This document shows positions 55,991-64,000 of a DNA stretch of 64,000 nucleotides, piece by piece. The stretch spans positions 548,577 to 612,576 of the forward strand of contig PQAM01000010.1 of the NCBI GenBank assembly GCA_003104975.1. The letters are read 5' to 3'. Within the stretch, counting starts at the first letter, position 1, and every line of letters starts with the position of its first letter. Origin of the DNA: Candidatus Methylomirabilota bacterium (GTDB lineage Bacteria; Methylomirabilota; Methylomirabilia; Methylomirabilales; Methylomirabilaceae). The translations under genes were made by a program, and so were the position numbers. The notes beneath the pieces are model-generated. The model ran no database searches. It had not been told where the DNA came from and saw only the letters and a list, made by a program, of their open reading frames with translations.

Positions 55991-57174
55991 GTCTGGCCCT
56001 CCCCAGCCTGCTCGCGGGCTGCTTCCATCATGGGGTCATGCAGAGGGATGAGCGGCCGGGTTTTGAGGTGCCACACAAAGATGCTGATCCAGATCCCACC
56101 CATGCCGATCGGGGTCAGGAGATCTAACCAGTGAATAAACAGGCCTGTTGGATGGAAGGCGGGGGCGACGAGCCAGACCAGATCCACCATCCGCATGAAA
56201 AGGATTACGATTGCTATCAGTGATAATAGCTGTGAACGCTGTTTCAGGCCGCGAGACAGGAGTAGTACGAACGGCAGACCGAACTGAAGTACGATGAGCG
56301 TCACAGCCATTCCCTGCCAGCCGCCGATTGTTCGATGAAGATACCAGGGGATTTCGTCGGTGAGATTCTCGGCCCACACGATGAGGAATTGCGAGAAGGC
56401 GGTATAGGCCCAGAGCATGAGAAAGGTCAGTGTCAGATTGCCCAGGTCGTGAAATCGTTGCGAAGGTGCCATATCCGCCAGCGCGCCCCAACGGGTCAGC
56501 AGATGCGCAACAATAATGACAAACGCTGTCCCTTCGAGACCTTGGCCGGCGACGAAGACCATGCCATAGATGGTCGAGTGCCAGTGAGGTTCGAGCGACA
56601 TCACCCAATCAACAGCCGAGAAGGTCACGGTGAGCCCGTAAAGAACAAGCCCGGGCCCACTGAGGTCCTTGAAGCGCTTCGCGATCAACCGGTTACCGGT
56701 CCGATCCTGCTCACCTGACCATCTGTTCAGGACGTGCGCAACACTGATCCAGATCGCAAAATAGACGATAGCGCGGCCTGTGAAGGCAGGAACATTCAGG
56801 TACAGGCTCTTATGTCGGAGCAACTCGTCTGCTGCCACCTCCTCAGCGCGCGCCCAGCTATACAGCAGGCGCGACCATAGGAGAATCGGCACAAACAGAA
56901 CAGCCATCAGGGAAAGCGTCCTGCATCCGGCCTCGAGCGGCCGCCGAATCGGTAAGCCCCACCACCCGCCAACAAGATGGTGAAGCATCAAAACGGCGAG
57001 ACAGCCAAGACTGATCCCGATCCAGAAGAGATACGCCTGCAGATACGATTGGAAAAACTGACCCGGGTTGAAGATTGCTCCTCCGATACAAAGCGTCACG
57101 GCGACCAGACCAACCAGGAAGGCGCGCTGTTGGAGACGATCTATTCGTAGGCGAAAGGATTCATGCTCGTTCAT
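55987..57174 (-). CDS. actF: Alternative Complex III subunit ActF
   Basis: ActF is one of the two polytopic, NrfD-related-fold membrane subunits of the quinol:electron-acceptor oxidoreductase. The 395-residue protein has about ten membrane helices, with MLHHLVGGWWGLPIRR and DWVMSLEPHWHSTIYG as family marks. It lies between actE and the small membrane gene with an ATGA overlap at both sides. Confidence 0.92.
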   Translation of the reverse strand: MNEHESFRLRIDRLQQRAFLVGLVAVTLCIGGAIFNPGQFFQSYLQAYLFWIGISLGCLAVLMLHHLVGGWWGLPIRRPLEAGCRTLSLMAVLFVPILLWSRLLYSWARAEEVAADELLRHKSLYLNVPAFTGRAIVYFAIWISVAHVLNRWSGEQDRTGNRLIAKRFKDLSGPGLVLYGLTVTFSAVDWVMSLEPHWHSTIYGMVFVAGQGLEGTAFVIIVAHLLTRWGALADMAPSQRFHDLGNLTLTFLMLWAYTAFSQFLIVWAENLTDEIPWYLHRTIGGWQGMAVTLIVLQFGLPFVLLLSRGLKQRSQLLSLIAIVILFMRMVDLVWLVAPAFHPTGLFIHWLDLLTPIGMGGIWISIFVWHLKTRPLIPLHDPMMEAAREQAGEGQT

Positions 57175-57779
57175 TTGACCTGCTTCTGGAGCCGGTGACG
57201 CTCTGCTGTCGGCACATCTGCGAGCGTTGCGTGCTGGCTCAATTGGAGGGCGCGGATGTAGGCGATGATCGCCCAGCGGTCGCGCGGCTGGATCTGGGCG
57301 GCATAATCCGGCATCGTTCCGAAGCCGTTAGTAATGACCTCGAAGAAATGGCCGATGGGGGCCTGCCGCAGGCGATCAGTGTGGTACGAAGGCGGTTGAC
57401 GGAACCCGCGTCGCACCACCATCCCCAGGCCGCTTCCCACCCGATCGTGGCAGAGCGCGCAAAAAATGTTGAAACGCTCCTGTCCACGAACGAGGAGGGC
57501 CGGCGTTACCGGGAATGGGAAGGTATCCACTAATCTCCCCGCTGACCTGCCGGTGTAGAGCTGCTCATCCGCCAGAAGCCGGCCCCGCGCTACCGTGCCG
57601 GGCACGAGGGGTCGCGCCGATCGCTCGTCTCCGAAGAAACTGCTCCTGGCCAGCGGCTTGTACCGCGGCTGGTCGGCCATCTGTTGCTGGCAGGCTGCCA
57701 GCAAGCAGCCTACGAACACGACATGCGCCCATCGGAACGGACGGTCGAGTTCGACGCCCATCCGCTTAATGTTCCACAT
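57171..57779 (-). CDS. actE: Alternative Complex III monoheme cytochrome c lipoprotein ActE
   Basis: ActE is a mono-heme cytochrome c of the complex. The 202-residue protein has a lipoprotein signal (VGCLLAACQQQ), the heme site FCALCHDRVG and a Met ligand near FGTMPDYAAQI. The ATG at 57779 overlaps the end of actD by 14 bases. A later ATG at 57761 is possible. The heme would be attached by the Ccm system encoded at 3276-9129. Confidence 0.92.
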   Translation of the reverse strand: MWNIKRMGVELDRPFRWAHVVFVGCLLAACQQQMADQPRYKPLARSSFFGDERSARPLVPGTVARGRLLADEQLYTGRSAGRLVDTFPFPVTPALLVRGQERFNIFCALCHDRVGSGLGMVVRRGFRQPPSYHTDRLRQAPIGHFFEVITNGFGTMPDYAAQIQPRDRWAIIAYIRALQLSQHATLADVPTAERHRLQKQVK

Positions 57780-58305
57780 CGTAGACCCCGCGGGGACAGG
57801 TGCTCTCTAAGAACTGCCAGGTTCGCTGGCGGTCGAAGAGCGGATCTCGCGCCTCGATACACAGAAAGAACCGACTCCGGCTGGCCAACTCGAACCGCCG
57901 GACGTTAAAGACGGGATGATAGGGCATCGGGAGGCCGCATAGCGCGAGGAGCCCGAAGACCGCGAATAGGGCTGCCACCAGGACAGTCAGCTCAAAGGTG
58001 ACAGGGATGAAGGACGGCCAACTGTTCAACGGGCGTCCTCCGACATTGATGGGATAATCGAGTACCGCAACCCAGTACTGCAGGTAGAACCCGCCAAGAC
58101 ACCCGATGAGGCCGCCGATCAACACGATGAGTGGAACCCAGGTACGCCGGCGGCCGAGAGCCTCGGCCAGCCCTTCAACCGGCAGAGGGGTGTACGCATC
58201 CATGTACCGATAGCCCTCCTCATAGGCGCGGCGAGCCGCCGCCAGCAGGACGTCAGGATTCTCAAATTCGGCCATCAGGCCGAAGAGGGGGAGTCCGGTT
58301 TTCAT
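57766..58305 (-). CDS. actD: Alternative Complex III subunit ActD
   Basis: ActD (DUF3341) is a small membrane subunit of the complex. The 179-residue protein has two membrane helices (about residues 56-78 and 103-125), with AAARRAYEEGYRYMDAYTPLPVEGL before them and LPMPYHPVFNVRRFE after, all typical of the family. It lies between actC and actE. Confidence 0.93.
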   Translation of the reverse strand: MKTGLPLFGLMAEFENPDVLLAAARRAYEEGYRYMDAYTPLPVEGLAEALGRRRTWVPLIVLIGGLIGCLGGFYLQYWVAVLDYPINVGGRPLNSWPSFIPVTFELTVLVAALFAVFGLLALCGLPMPYHPVFNVRRFELASRSRFFLCIEARDPLFDRQRTWQFLESTCPRGVYDVEH

Positions 58306-58343
58306 GCTTCAGTCCTTGTGCTGTTGCTTCCAAACACACCGCG

Positions 58344-59729
58344 TCACCGGGGACTCATATTGTCCGGTTTCGGGAGGATCGCTCGCATCTCGAAGATGGA
58401 GATCATCGGTAGAAACCGGATAAACAGGAACATCAGCGTAAGGAACAGCCCGATCGAACCGGCCAGGGTCGCATAGTCCCAGATCGTGCCTGCATACTGG
58501 CCCCAAGCGGTCGGCAGAAAGTCGCGGCTCAGGCTCACCACGATGATGACGTATCGTTCGAGCCACATCCCGAAGAGCACGCTCAGTGAGATCGCAAAGA
58601 GAGCCGGCACGTTCGTCCGGATCCTGGGAATCCAGATCGTCTGCGGCACCAGGACATTGAAGAGCATCAAAAGCCAATACATGTAGCCGTACGAACCAAA
58701 CATCCGGTTGAGCATCATGGACCATTCGTAGAGATTCCCGCTATACCAGGCCATGAAGGTCTCCATCAGGTAACCGTAGGCTACGATCAAGCCCGTTGCC
58801 AGCATGATCTCGCCCATGTTCCGCAGGTGGCGGAGGGTGATGAAGTCTTCCAGCCCATAGAGCGCTCGAATGGGGATGGCGAGGACCAACACCATGGCGA
58901 AGCCGGAATAGATCGCGCCCGCGACGAAATATGGCGGGAAAATCGTGGAGTGCCAGCCCGGGACGAGGGCGATGGAAAAGTCGAAGCTCACGACCGTGTG
59001 GACCGACACCACCAGCGGCGTGGCCAGTCCGGCGAGCAGGAGGTAGGCCATCTCGTAGCGATGCCAGTGAATGGCGGAGCCCCGCCAGCCCATGGCCAGG
59101 ATGCCGTAGACGAACCTTGGTAATCGCTTCCGCGCCCGGTCGCGTAGCGTGGCGAGGTCGGGAATCAGGCCGAGATACCAGAATAGGAGCGACACTGTAA
59201 AATAGGTAGACACGGCAAAGACGTCCCACACCAGTGGGCTGCGGAACTGCGGCTGGATCCCCATGGTGCTTGGATAGGGGAACAGCCAATAGAAGAACCA
59301 CGGCCTCCCCAGATGCAGGAGTGGAAACATCCCCGCGCAGGCTACAGCAAACAGCGTCATGGCTTCAGCGAAGCGATTGATGGAATTTCGCCACTTTTGG
59401 CGCATCAGCAACAGGATGGCTGAGATCAAGGTGCCCGCATGGCCGATCCCGATCCACCAGACGAAGTTGACGATGGCGAATCCCCAAGCCACCGGGATAT
59501 TGATGCCCCAGACGCCGACCCCGACACTGAACAGGTAGGCAACTGCATACAGCAGGATCAGAACCAGGACGAAGGAGATGCCGAAGCCGATGTACCACAC
59601 GCGGGGCGTCGGCTGCGTGAGCACGATAGAACTGATCTTGTCGGTGACTGCCACATAATCATATCCCGGCCCGATGAGCGGCAGCGGCGACTCGGTCTCC
59701 GACGTGACTTCCGGCTCGTCGGGTGGCAT
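58344..59729 (-). CDS. actC: Alternative Complex III NrfD-like membrane subunit ActC
   Basis: ActC is a polytopic NrfD/PsrC-type subunit proposed to carry the quinol site. The protein has about ten membrane helices, with VWWIGIGHAGTLISAILLL, HLGRPWFFYWLFPYP, SVHTVVSFDFSIALVPGWHSTIFPPYF and ETFMAWYSGN. I choose the ATG at 59729, which has GGAG just upstream, giving 461 residues. An upstream ATG at 59756 would lie inside actB. It overlaps actB slightly or abuts it depending on the start. Confidence 0.94.
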   Translation of the reverse strand: MPPDEPEVTSETESPLPLIGPGYDYVAVTDKISSIVLTQPTPRVWYIGFGISFVLVLILLYAVAYLFSVGVGVWGINIPVAWGFAIVNFVWWIGIGHAGTLISAILLLMRQKWRNSINRFAEAMTLFAVACAGMFPLLHLGRPWFFYWLFPYPSTMGIQPQFRSPLVWDVFAVSTYFTVSLLFWYLGLIPDLATLRDRARKRLPRFVYGILAMGWRGSAIHWHRYEMAYLLLAGLATPLVVSVHTVVSFDFSIALVPGWHSTIFPPYFVAGAIYSGFAMVLVLAIPIRALYGLEDFITLRHLRNMGEIMLATGLIVAYGYLMETFMAWYSGNLYEWSMMLNRMFGSYGYMYWLLMLFNVLVPQTIWIPRIRTNVPALFAISLSVLFGMWLERYVIIVVSLSRDFLPTAWGQYAGTIWDYATLAGSIGLFLTLMFLFIRFLPMISIFEMRAILPKPDNMSPR

Positions 59730-59733
59730 CTCG

Positions 59734-62700
59734 CTACTCCGATTCGATCTCTGCATTGGGGTTTCGCAACTTGGCCAGATAGGTGGTGCGTGGTCTGGTA
59801 TTCAACCCTGTGAGCAGACCGTAGTTGAGCGACTCGGCTTTCAGCGTGGAGACGCGGCTATCCGGATCGTTGATGTTGCCGAAGACGATCGCCTGCGATG
59901 GGCAGGCTGCCTGACAGGCCGTCGCGATCTCCCCATCCCGGATCTGTCGATCGTCCTTCTCGGCAGCGATCCTGGCGGCATTGATCCGCTGCATGCAGTA
60001 GGTGCACTTCTCCATTACGCCGCGGCTTCGCACTGTGACATTCGGATTACGAAGCAGCTTCAGGCTGGGTGCGGTGAAATCCGAGTACTGGAGAAAGTTG
60101 AAGCGCCGGACCTTGTAGGGACAGTTGTTCGAACAGTAGCGCGTGCCCACGCAGCGATTATAGACCATGTCGTTCAGCCCCTCGGCGCTATGGTTTGTTG
60201 CGCCGACGGGGCAGACCAACTCGCATGGGGCATTCTCACAGTGCATGCACAACACCGGCTGATGAACGGTCTGCGGATTATCCGGGCCGCCCTGATAGTA
60301 GCGGTCGATGCGAAGCCAGTGCATCTCGCGGCCGCGACGCACCTCTGCTTTCCCAACAATAGGGCTGTTGTTCTCGGCTTGGCAGGCGACGACGCAGACG
60401 CCGCACCCTGTGCAGGCGTTCAGATCGATCGCCATCCCCCAGGCATAGCCGTCATACTGAAAGCCCGGATAGAGGCTCAGCTGTTGCGGCGGCTCCGGCT
60501 CGACCTCTTGAGCGAACGCGGGATGCTTCAGGTATTGTTCGATTGTCCCGGCTCGCGCGAGATGCCGGCCCTCGATGGAGTGATGAAACTGTGTGCAGGC
60601 GAGGGGGTATTGTTCGCCTGTCTTGTTGATTGCGAGGCCGGGGGCGCCTAGCGGGGCGTCTGACGTCATGATGGCGTAGACGTTGAACCCGGCGCCTGAT
60701 CCCACCTTGCCCGCTTTCGTGCGACCATAGCCGTAGTGGATCGTGACGCAATCGTCGGCATGCCCGGGTACGATCCAGGCCGGGGCGCGCATCATACGCC
60801 CCCGATAGTGGAGTTCGATCAGGTCCGCATAGACCGTGCCGTGCTCGCCGCCGGTCCAGCCGATGCGGTAGGAGAGGCCCAATCGCTCGGCGGTGGCAGG
60901 GCTCATCAGGGCGGCATTGTCCCACGCCAGCTTGGTGAGCGGTTTTGGTAACTCCTGAAGCCAGCCGTTGTTGGCGAAACGGCCGTCGAAGATGGTCGGA
61001 TCGGGGCGAAAGATAATCTCGAGGCTTTTGGCCTCGTGGGATCGGGGGACAGGCGGTACGGCGCGCTGCGCCGTATTCGACGGCGCTTGGGTTCCGCTCC
61101 CCTGCTTGAGTGCGACCGACTTGGGGGGACACGCTGTTCCGGCAATCAGCCCATCATGGAGCGCCGTTTGCCAGAAGAGTTCAAAATCTTTGACATTGGT
61201 CCGGCTTTTCCAGTAGTCGCGCACGATGTCGTATGCTGACGTGTCGGGACCTTCCATAAGGGCGGCGATCACCTCGTGCGCTGTCTTGCCACCGTAGAGT
61301 GGGGCAATCAACGGCTGGATGATCGAGACGGTCCCGTCGTAGGCCCTGCCGTCGCTCCAGGCCTCCAGGTAATGCGCTTCGGGGATCTGCCAGTGGCAGA
61401 GGGCCGAGGTCTCATCCTCGTACAGACTCAGATGAACCCGCAACGCCACCTTCGAGAGGCTGTCAGCGAAGCGGAGATCCGCTGGTGCGGTAAACGCCGG
61501 GTTGCCGCCGATGATGACGAGGATGGCGACCCGTCCGGCCTCTATGTCGCGCACAAGCTCGCGCAGCGACTCGACCTGATCAACCGGATCGGCTTCGACC
61601 GGATCGGTATAGATCACGGTCTGACCGGCATTGCCCAGCGCACGATTCATGGCGTGAGCCAACGCATGGACGGCAGGCGGCTGCTGGTCGCCCGGAACGA
61701 CCAGGCTTGATCCGCGGTGATGTATCAGATCACGGGCGAGCGCCGCGACCCATCGGGCTTGGGACGCGTTGAGCGTGACCGGGGCCGCCGGCTGAACGGG
61801 CACGCCCAATTCCTGTGCGATGGCCCGGGTCACGCTGTCGATGTCGCTGGGACGCACGGCCAGGCGGTGGTCTGCCATCGCCCCGGTGACGGAGGGCGTA
61901 CTCTCGATCGCATAGAGGCGGTTCATCTCTGCATGCCCTGTCCTGACGCGACGCCCGCCCGCGAAGTCGCGAGCGTACCGGACGCTTCCGGGACCGGAGG
62001 CGAGGAACTCTGCGTCGAGCGCAAGAATGACATCGGCCTTGTCGACGCGATAGTAGGTGTGAATCGCTTCGCCGAACGCAAGACGGGCCCCGGCTCGAGC
62101 GGCGTCGCGCCCCGCCGGCTCGTATTGGTGCCATCGGGCCGAGGGGAACCTGGCGAGCAGCGCCTGGAGTTGATGGGCCAGGGTGGGTGAGGTGACCGTC
62201 TCGGTGAGGATCCGCAATCCGGCGCCTCGGCCGGCCTGTTGGGCCTGCAGCGCGAGGTCAACCTCGTTAAAAAAGGCGCTCCAGGTGCTGATACGTCCTG
62301 CGCGAGCGACGACCTGCGAGCGATCAGGATCATACATCGTCAGGATAGAGGCCTGCGCGAAGGCATCGGTAGCGCCGAGGCTGGCGGGGTGATCAGGATT
62401 GCCTTCGATCTTCGTGGGGCGTCCTTCGTGGCTCTCGACCAGCACGCCGCTCACGAATCCGGCCAGGGGCATAGCAGTTGCGAAGAAGAGCGGTTTCCCC
62501 GGGATGATCTCCTCGGGTTGCTTGACATAGGGAACGATCTTCTCATTGGTGGGCGCCGGGGCGGCGCTGCCACACCCGCCGAGGCCGGCCAACGCAAGCG
62601 AGGCGCCCATGAGCTGGAGAAACCGGCGGCGACTTACGCCATCCATCCAGTCGAACGCAAACGTTGCCAATTCATGGTCCAGGAACTCCTGCCATTCCTC

Positions 62701-62814
62701 GCTGCCGGCCAACTCCTCGAGGCTCCGCCAGTACCCCTTTCCCCTTGCCCCACCCAGTCGAGCCCGGATCGCAGCCAGGTCAAGCCGAGTTCTTTTCGAA
62801 TATGAAGTGGTCAT
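59734..62814 (-). CDS. actB: Alternative Complex III iron-sulfur subunit ActB
   Basis: ActB combines a molybdopterin-oxidoreductase-like domain that lacks the usual cofactor role with a ferredoxin domain. The 1026-residue protein has a twin-arginine signal SRRRFLQLMGASLALAGLGGC (with a lipobox Cys). Near the C-terminus are four cluster motifs: CTGCGVCVVAC, CMHCENAPCELVCP, CVGTRYCSNNCPYK and CTYCMQRINAAR with CQAACP. The ATG at 62814 overlaps the actA stop (ATGA). An upstream in-frame extension to 63195 lies inside actA and is unlikely. Confidence 0.95.
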   Translation of the reverse strand: MTTSYSKRTRLDLAAIRARLGGARGKGYWRSLEELAGSEEWQEFLDHELATFAFDWMDGVSRRRFLQLMGASLALAGLGGCGSAAPAPTNEKIVPYVKQPEEIIPGKPLFFATAMPLAGFVSGVLVESHEGRPTKIEGNPDHPASLGATDAFAQASILTMYDPDRSQVVARAGRISTWSAFFNEVDLALQAQQAGRGAGLRILTETVTSPTLAHQLQALLARFPSARWHQYEPAGRDAARAGARLAFGEAIHTYYRVDKADVILALDAEFLASGPGSVRYARDFAGGRRVRTGHAEMNRLYAIESTPSVTGAMADHRLAVRPSDIDSVTRAIAQELGVPVQPAAPVTLNASQARWVAALARDLIHHRGSSLVVPGDQQPPAVHALAHAMNRALGNAGQTVIYTDPVEADPVDQVESLRELVRDIEAGRVAILVIIGGNPAFTAPADLRFADSLSKVALRVHLSLYEDETSALCHWQIPEAHYLEAWSDGRAYDGTVSIIQPLIAPLYGGKTAHEVIAALMEGPDTSAYDIVRDYWKSRTNVKDFELFWQTALHDGLIAGTACPPKSVALKQGSGTQAPSNTAQRAVPPVPRSHEAKSLEIIFRPDPTIFDGRFANNGWLQELPKPLTKLAWDNAALMSPATAERLGLSYRIGWTGGEHGTVYADLIELHYRGRMMRAPAWIVPGHADDCVTIHYGYGRTKAGKVGSGAGFNVYAIMTSDAPLGAPGLAINKTGEQYPLACTQFHHSIEGRHLARAGTIEQYLKHPAFAQEVEPEPPQQLSLYPGFQYDGYAWGMAIDLNACTGCGVCVVACQAENNSPIVGKAEVRRGREMHWLRIDRYYQGGPDNPQTVHQPVLCMHCENAPCELVCPVGATNHSAEGLNDMVYNRCVGTRYCSNNCPYKVRRFNFLQYSDFTAPSLKLLRNPNVTVRSRGVMEKCTYCMQRINAARIAAEKDDRQIRDGEIATACQAACPSQAIVFGNINDPDSRVSTLKAESLNYGLLTGLNTRPRTTYLAKLRNPNAEIESE

Positions 62815-63461
62815 CGGTGGCAGATGGAGCAGCTCGTCAGTTTCCGGATGTGATACGCCTGTACCAGCTTCCGCCCACGCGCCAGTTGATCCGCAGGCGG
62901 CTCCCAGTCCATGCTGAAGACATATTCGCGTGGCCTCACGAAGCGCTCGGGCGCGCGATGGCACTCCAGACACCACTCCATGTAGAGTGTGTTTGCCCGC
63001 CACATGATCGGCATCTGATCGACCGGTCCGTGGCAGGTGGAACACCCGATCCCCTTTCGCACGTGGATGCTGTGATCGAAATAGACGAACCCGGGCAGGT
63101 TGTAGACCCGTGTCCATTCGATCGACTTCCCTGTGCGCAGACTCTCCCGAACCGGTTCCAGTATGGGACTGTCGGCCCAGATAAGCGAGTGGCAATTCAT
63201 GCAGGTCTTTGTCGGGGGGATGCCGGCGAATGGCCCCTCCTCGACCGAGGTGTGACAGTAGCGGCAGTCGATCCCGTCATCGGTGACGTGGTGCTTGTGA
63301 CTGAACGCCACAGGCTGATTGCGGATGACCCCGACCTCTGTCACGTAGTCCGAGCGGTTGACCATTGCAGTGGCTGTAACCACGACCGCCAGGAGGACGA
63401 GGCCGCCGACTACACTCGCCCTTGCGATCGTATTGGTGCTCGGATGAAAGAGCTGAGCCAT
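62811..63461 (-). CDS. actA: Alternative Complex III pentaheme cytochrome c subunit ActA
   Basis: ActA carries five hemes and an N-terminal membrane anchor. Five CXXCH sites are visible: CRYCH, CMNCH, CSTCH, CLECH and CSICH. An anchor helix lies near residues 15-33. I take the ATG at 63461 (MAQLFHPSTNTIARA), giving 216 residues. The stop overlaps actB by four bases. The protein would require the Ccm system for heme attachment. Confidence 0.94.
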   Translation of the reverse strand: MAQLFHPSTNTIARASVVGGLVLLAVVVTATAMVNRSDYVTEVGVIRNQPVAFSHKHHVTDDGIDCRYCHTSVEEGPFAGIPPTKTCMNCHSLIWADSPILEPVRESLRTGKSIEWTRVYNLPGFVYFDHSIHVRKGIGCSTCHGPVDQMPIMWRANTLYMEWCLECHRAPERFVRPREYVFSMDWEPPADQLARGRKLVQAYHIRKLTSCSICHR

Positions 63462-63544
63462 AGGCTCCTGGGACGACGGCTCCGTGGAGGGGAAGCCGCG
63501 CGTCACGCCGTTCGTACGTCTCTTCCCTGGTTGAGTGGCTCGCG

Positions 63545-63958
63545 TCAGCGCAAGCTGTGCAGCCGTTGTCGCAACTCGGAAATCTCCTGGCGGAGTTCGT
63601 CAGCAAGCTGGCTCGATTCTTTCCCGCTCCGCCTTAAGGCGTCCAGGCGCTGCTCGAGGTGTATGAGGTGACTGTCGTACAGGCGGACCTGAGCCTCGAG
63701 TGTGGCATTCGTGGCGTGGAGATGCGCCAGGTGCGATTCCCGCTCCGTGACAAGCGCGGCGGTGACCAGCGCCGTCGCAACCAGGATGCCGCCGATTCCG
63801 ACAAGGAGCAGCATCGCGATCTGCGGGCCTTCGGGGATCGAACCCTCAGCGGCGGCACGCGGACGCAGGGCACGCACTGTCAGGATCGCCGCGGTCGTGA
63901 CGAGTGCGGCCGCCCAAATGACCACCGCTACGGTCACGACGATCGGCAGGATAGTCAA
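63545..63958 (-). CDS. Small membrane protein with C-terminal coiled coil
   Basis: The 137-residue protein has two membrane helices (about residues 5-29 and 48-68) and a strongly helical C-terminal coiled coil with Leu heptads (HLIHLEQRLDALRRSGKESSQLADELRQEISELRQRL). The start is a TTG at 63958 with GGTGGAG upstream; a stop in this frame lies 40 bases further upstream. It lies 83 bases before actA. I do not recognise a family; it may be an assembly factor. Confidence 0.7.
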   Translation of the reverse strand: MTILPIVVTVAVVIWAAALVTTAAILTVRALRPRAAAEGSIPEGPQIAMLLLVGIGGILVATALVTAALVTERESHLAHLHATNATLEAQVRLYDSHLIHLEQRLDALRRSGKESSQLADELRQEISELRQRLHSLR

Positions 63959-64000
63959 TGCCCGTTCTCCACCTTTGGCCCGCTCGTTCCTGTCTCTTCA

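Overview
The window is about 60% GC, densely coded and organised in long operons whose genes overlap by 1-4 bases. Gene content points to a Gram-negative, respiring, menaquinone-using bacterium. It has a full System I cytochrome c maturation operon, the futalosine menaquinone enzymes MqnE and MqnC, an Alternative Complex III joined to an aa3/caa3-type oxidase, polysaccharide export proteins (Wza/Wzc) and a CdaA-CdaR-GlmM locus. The overall style recalls the NC10 lineage (Candidatus Methylomirabilis). That placement is from memory, not from a search, and is moderately uncertain.

Layout. 2-3044: lpdA (5' end outside the window), lipB and an HD-GYP response regulator. 3072-9567: ccmABCDEFGH plus a short CcmI-like gene, with short-period repeat arrays in several gene junctions. 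9564-12267: mqnE and mqnC, separated by a DUF4160/DUF2442 pair. 12324-17550: an unknown protein, rtcB, rmuC, thiC and a small membrane protein. 17561-20547: an M24 peptidase, an unknown membrane protein, a small protein and a PPP-type phosphatase. 20670-30181: an envelope-polysaccharide locus made of a NusG paralogue and an O-antigen-ligase-like protein on the plus strand, and a minus-strand operon (FecR-like, Wza, Wzc, TPR, J-domain protein) with its own strong promoter. 30375-46221: a conserved housekeeping block: tilS, ftsH, folP, cdaA, cdaR, glmM, pdxJ, acpS, nnrD/E, tsaE, an MFS carrier, tsaB, rimI, a Trm112-like gene, gltX and greA. It is followed by tRNA-Gln.

46391-51131 is a looser accessory stretch beside the tRNA. 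It holds a frameshifted FMN-binding protein gene, a Crp/Fnr regulator, a ferredoxin-reductase-like flavoprotein, a DUF488 protein, a small secreted protein, a remnant of a zinc-type dehydrogenase/quinone reductase, and dps. 51132-63958 is one minus-strand respiratory operon: a small coiled-coil membrane protein, actABCDEF, a small membrane protein, a Sco copper chaperone and coxBACD. The ccm operon supplies the heme attachment that the multiheme ActA, the monoheme ActE and the heme-bearing CoxB would need.

The most unusual signal is a set of degenerate short-period repeats confined to gene junctions. The units are ACCCTNN and GTTCANN (period 7) and ACGCANNAG (period about 9). Some run into the coding ends of genes. 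A second notable element is a 129-base three-helix structure closed by a 19-bp stem just upstream of acpS.
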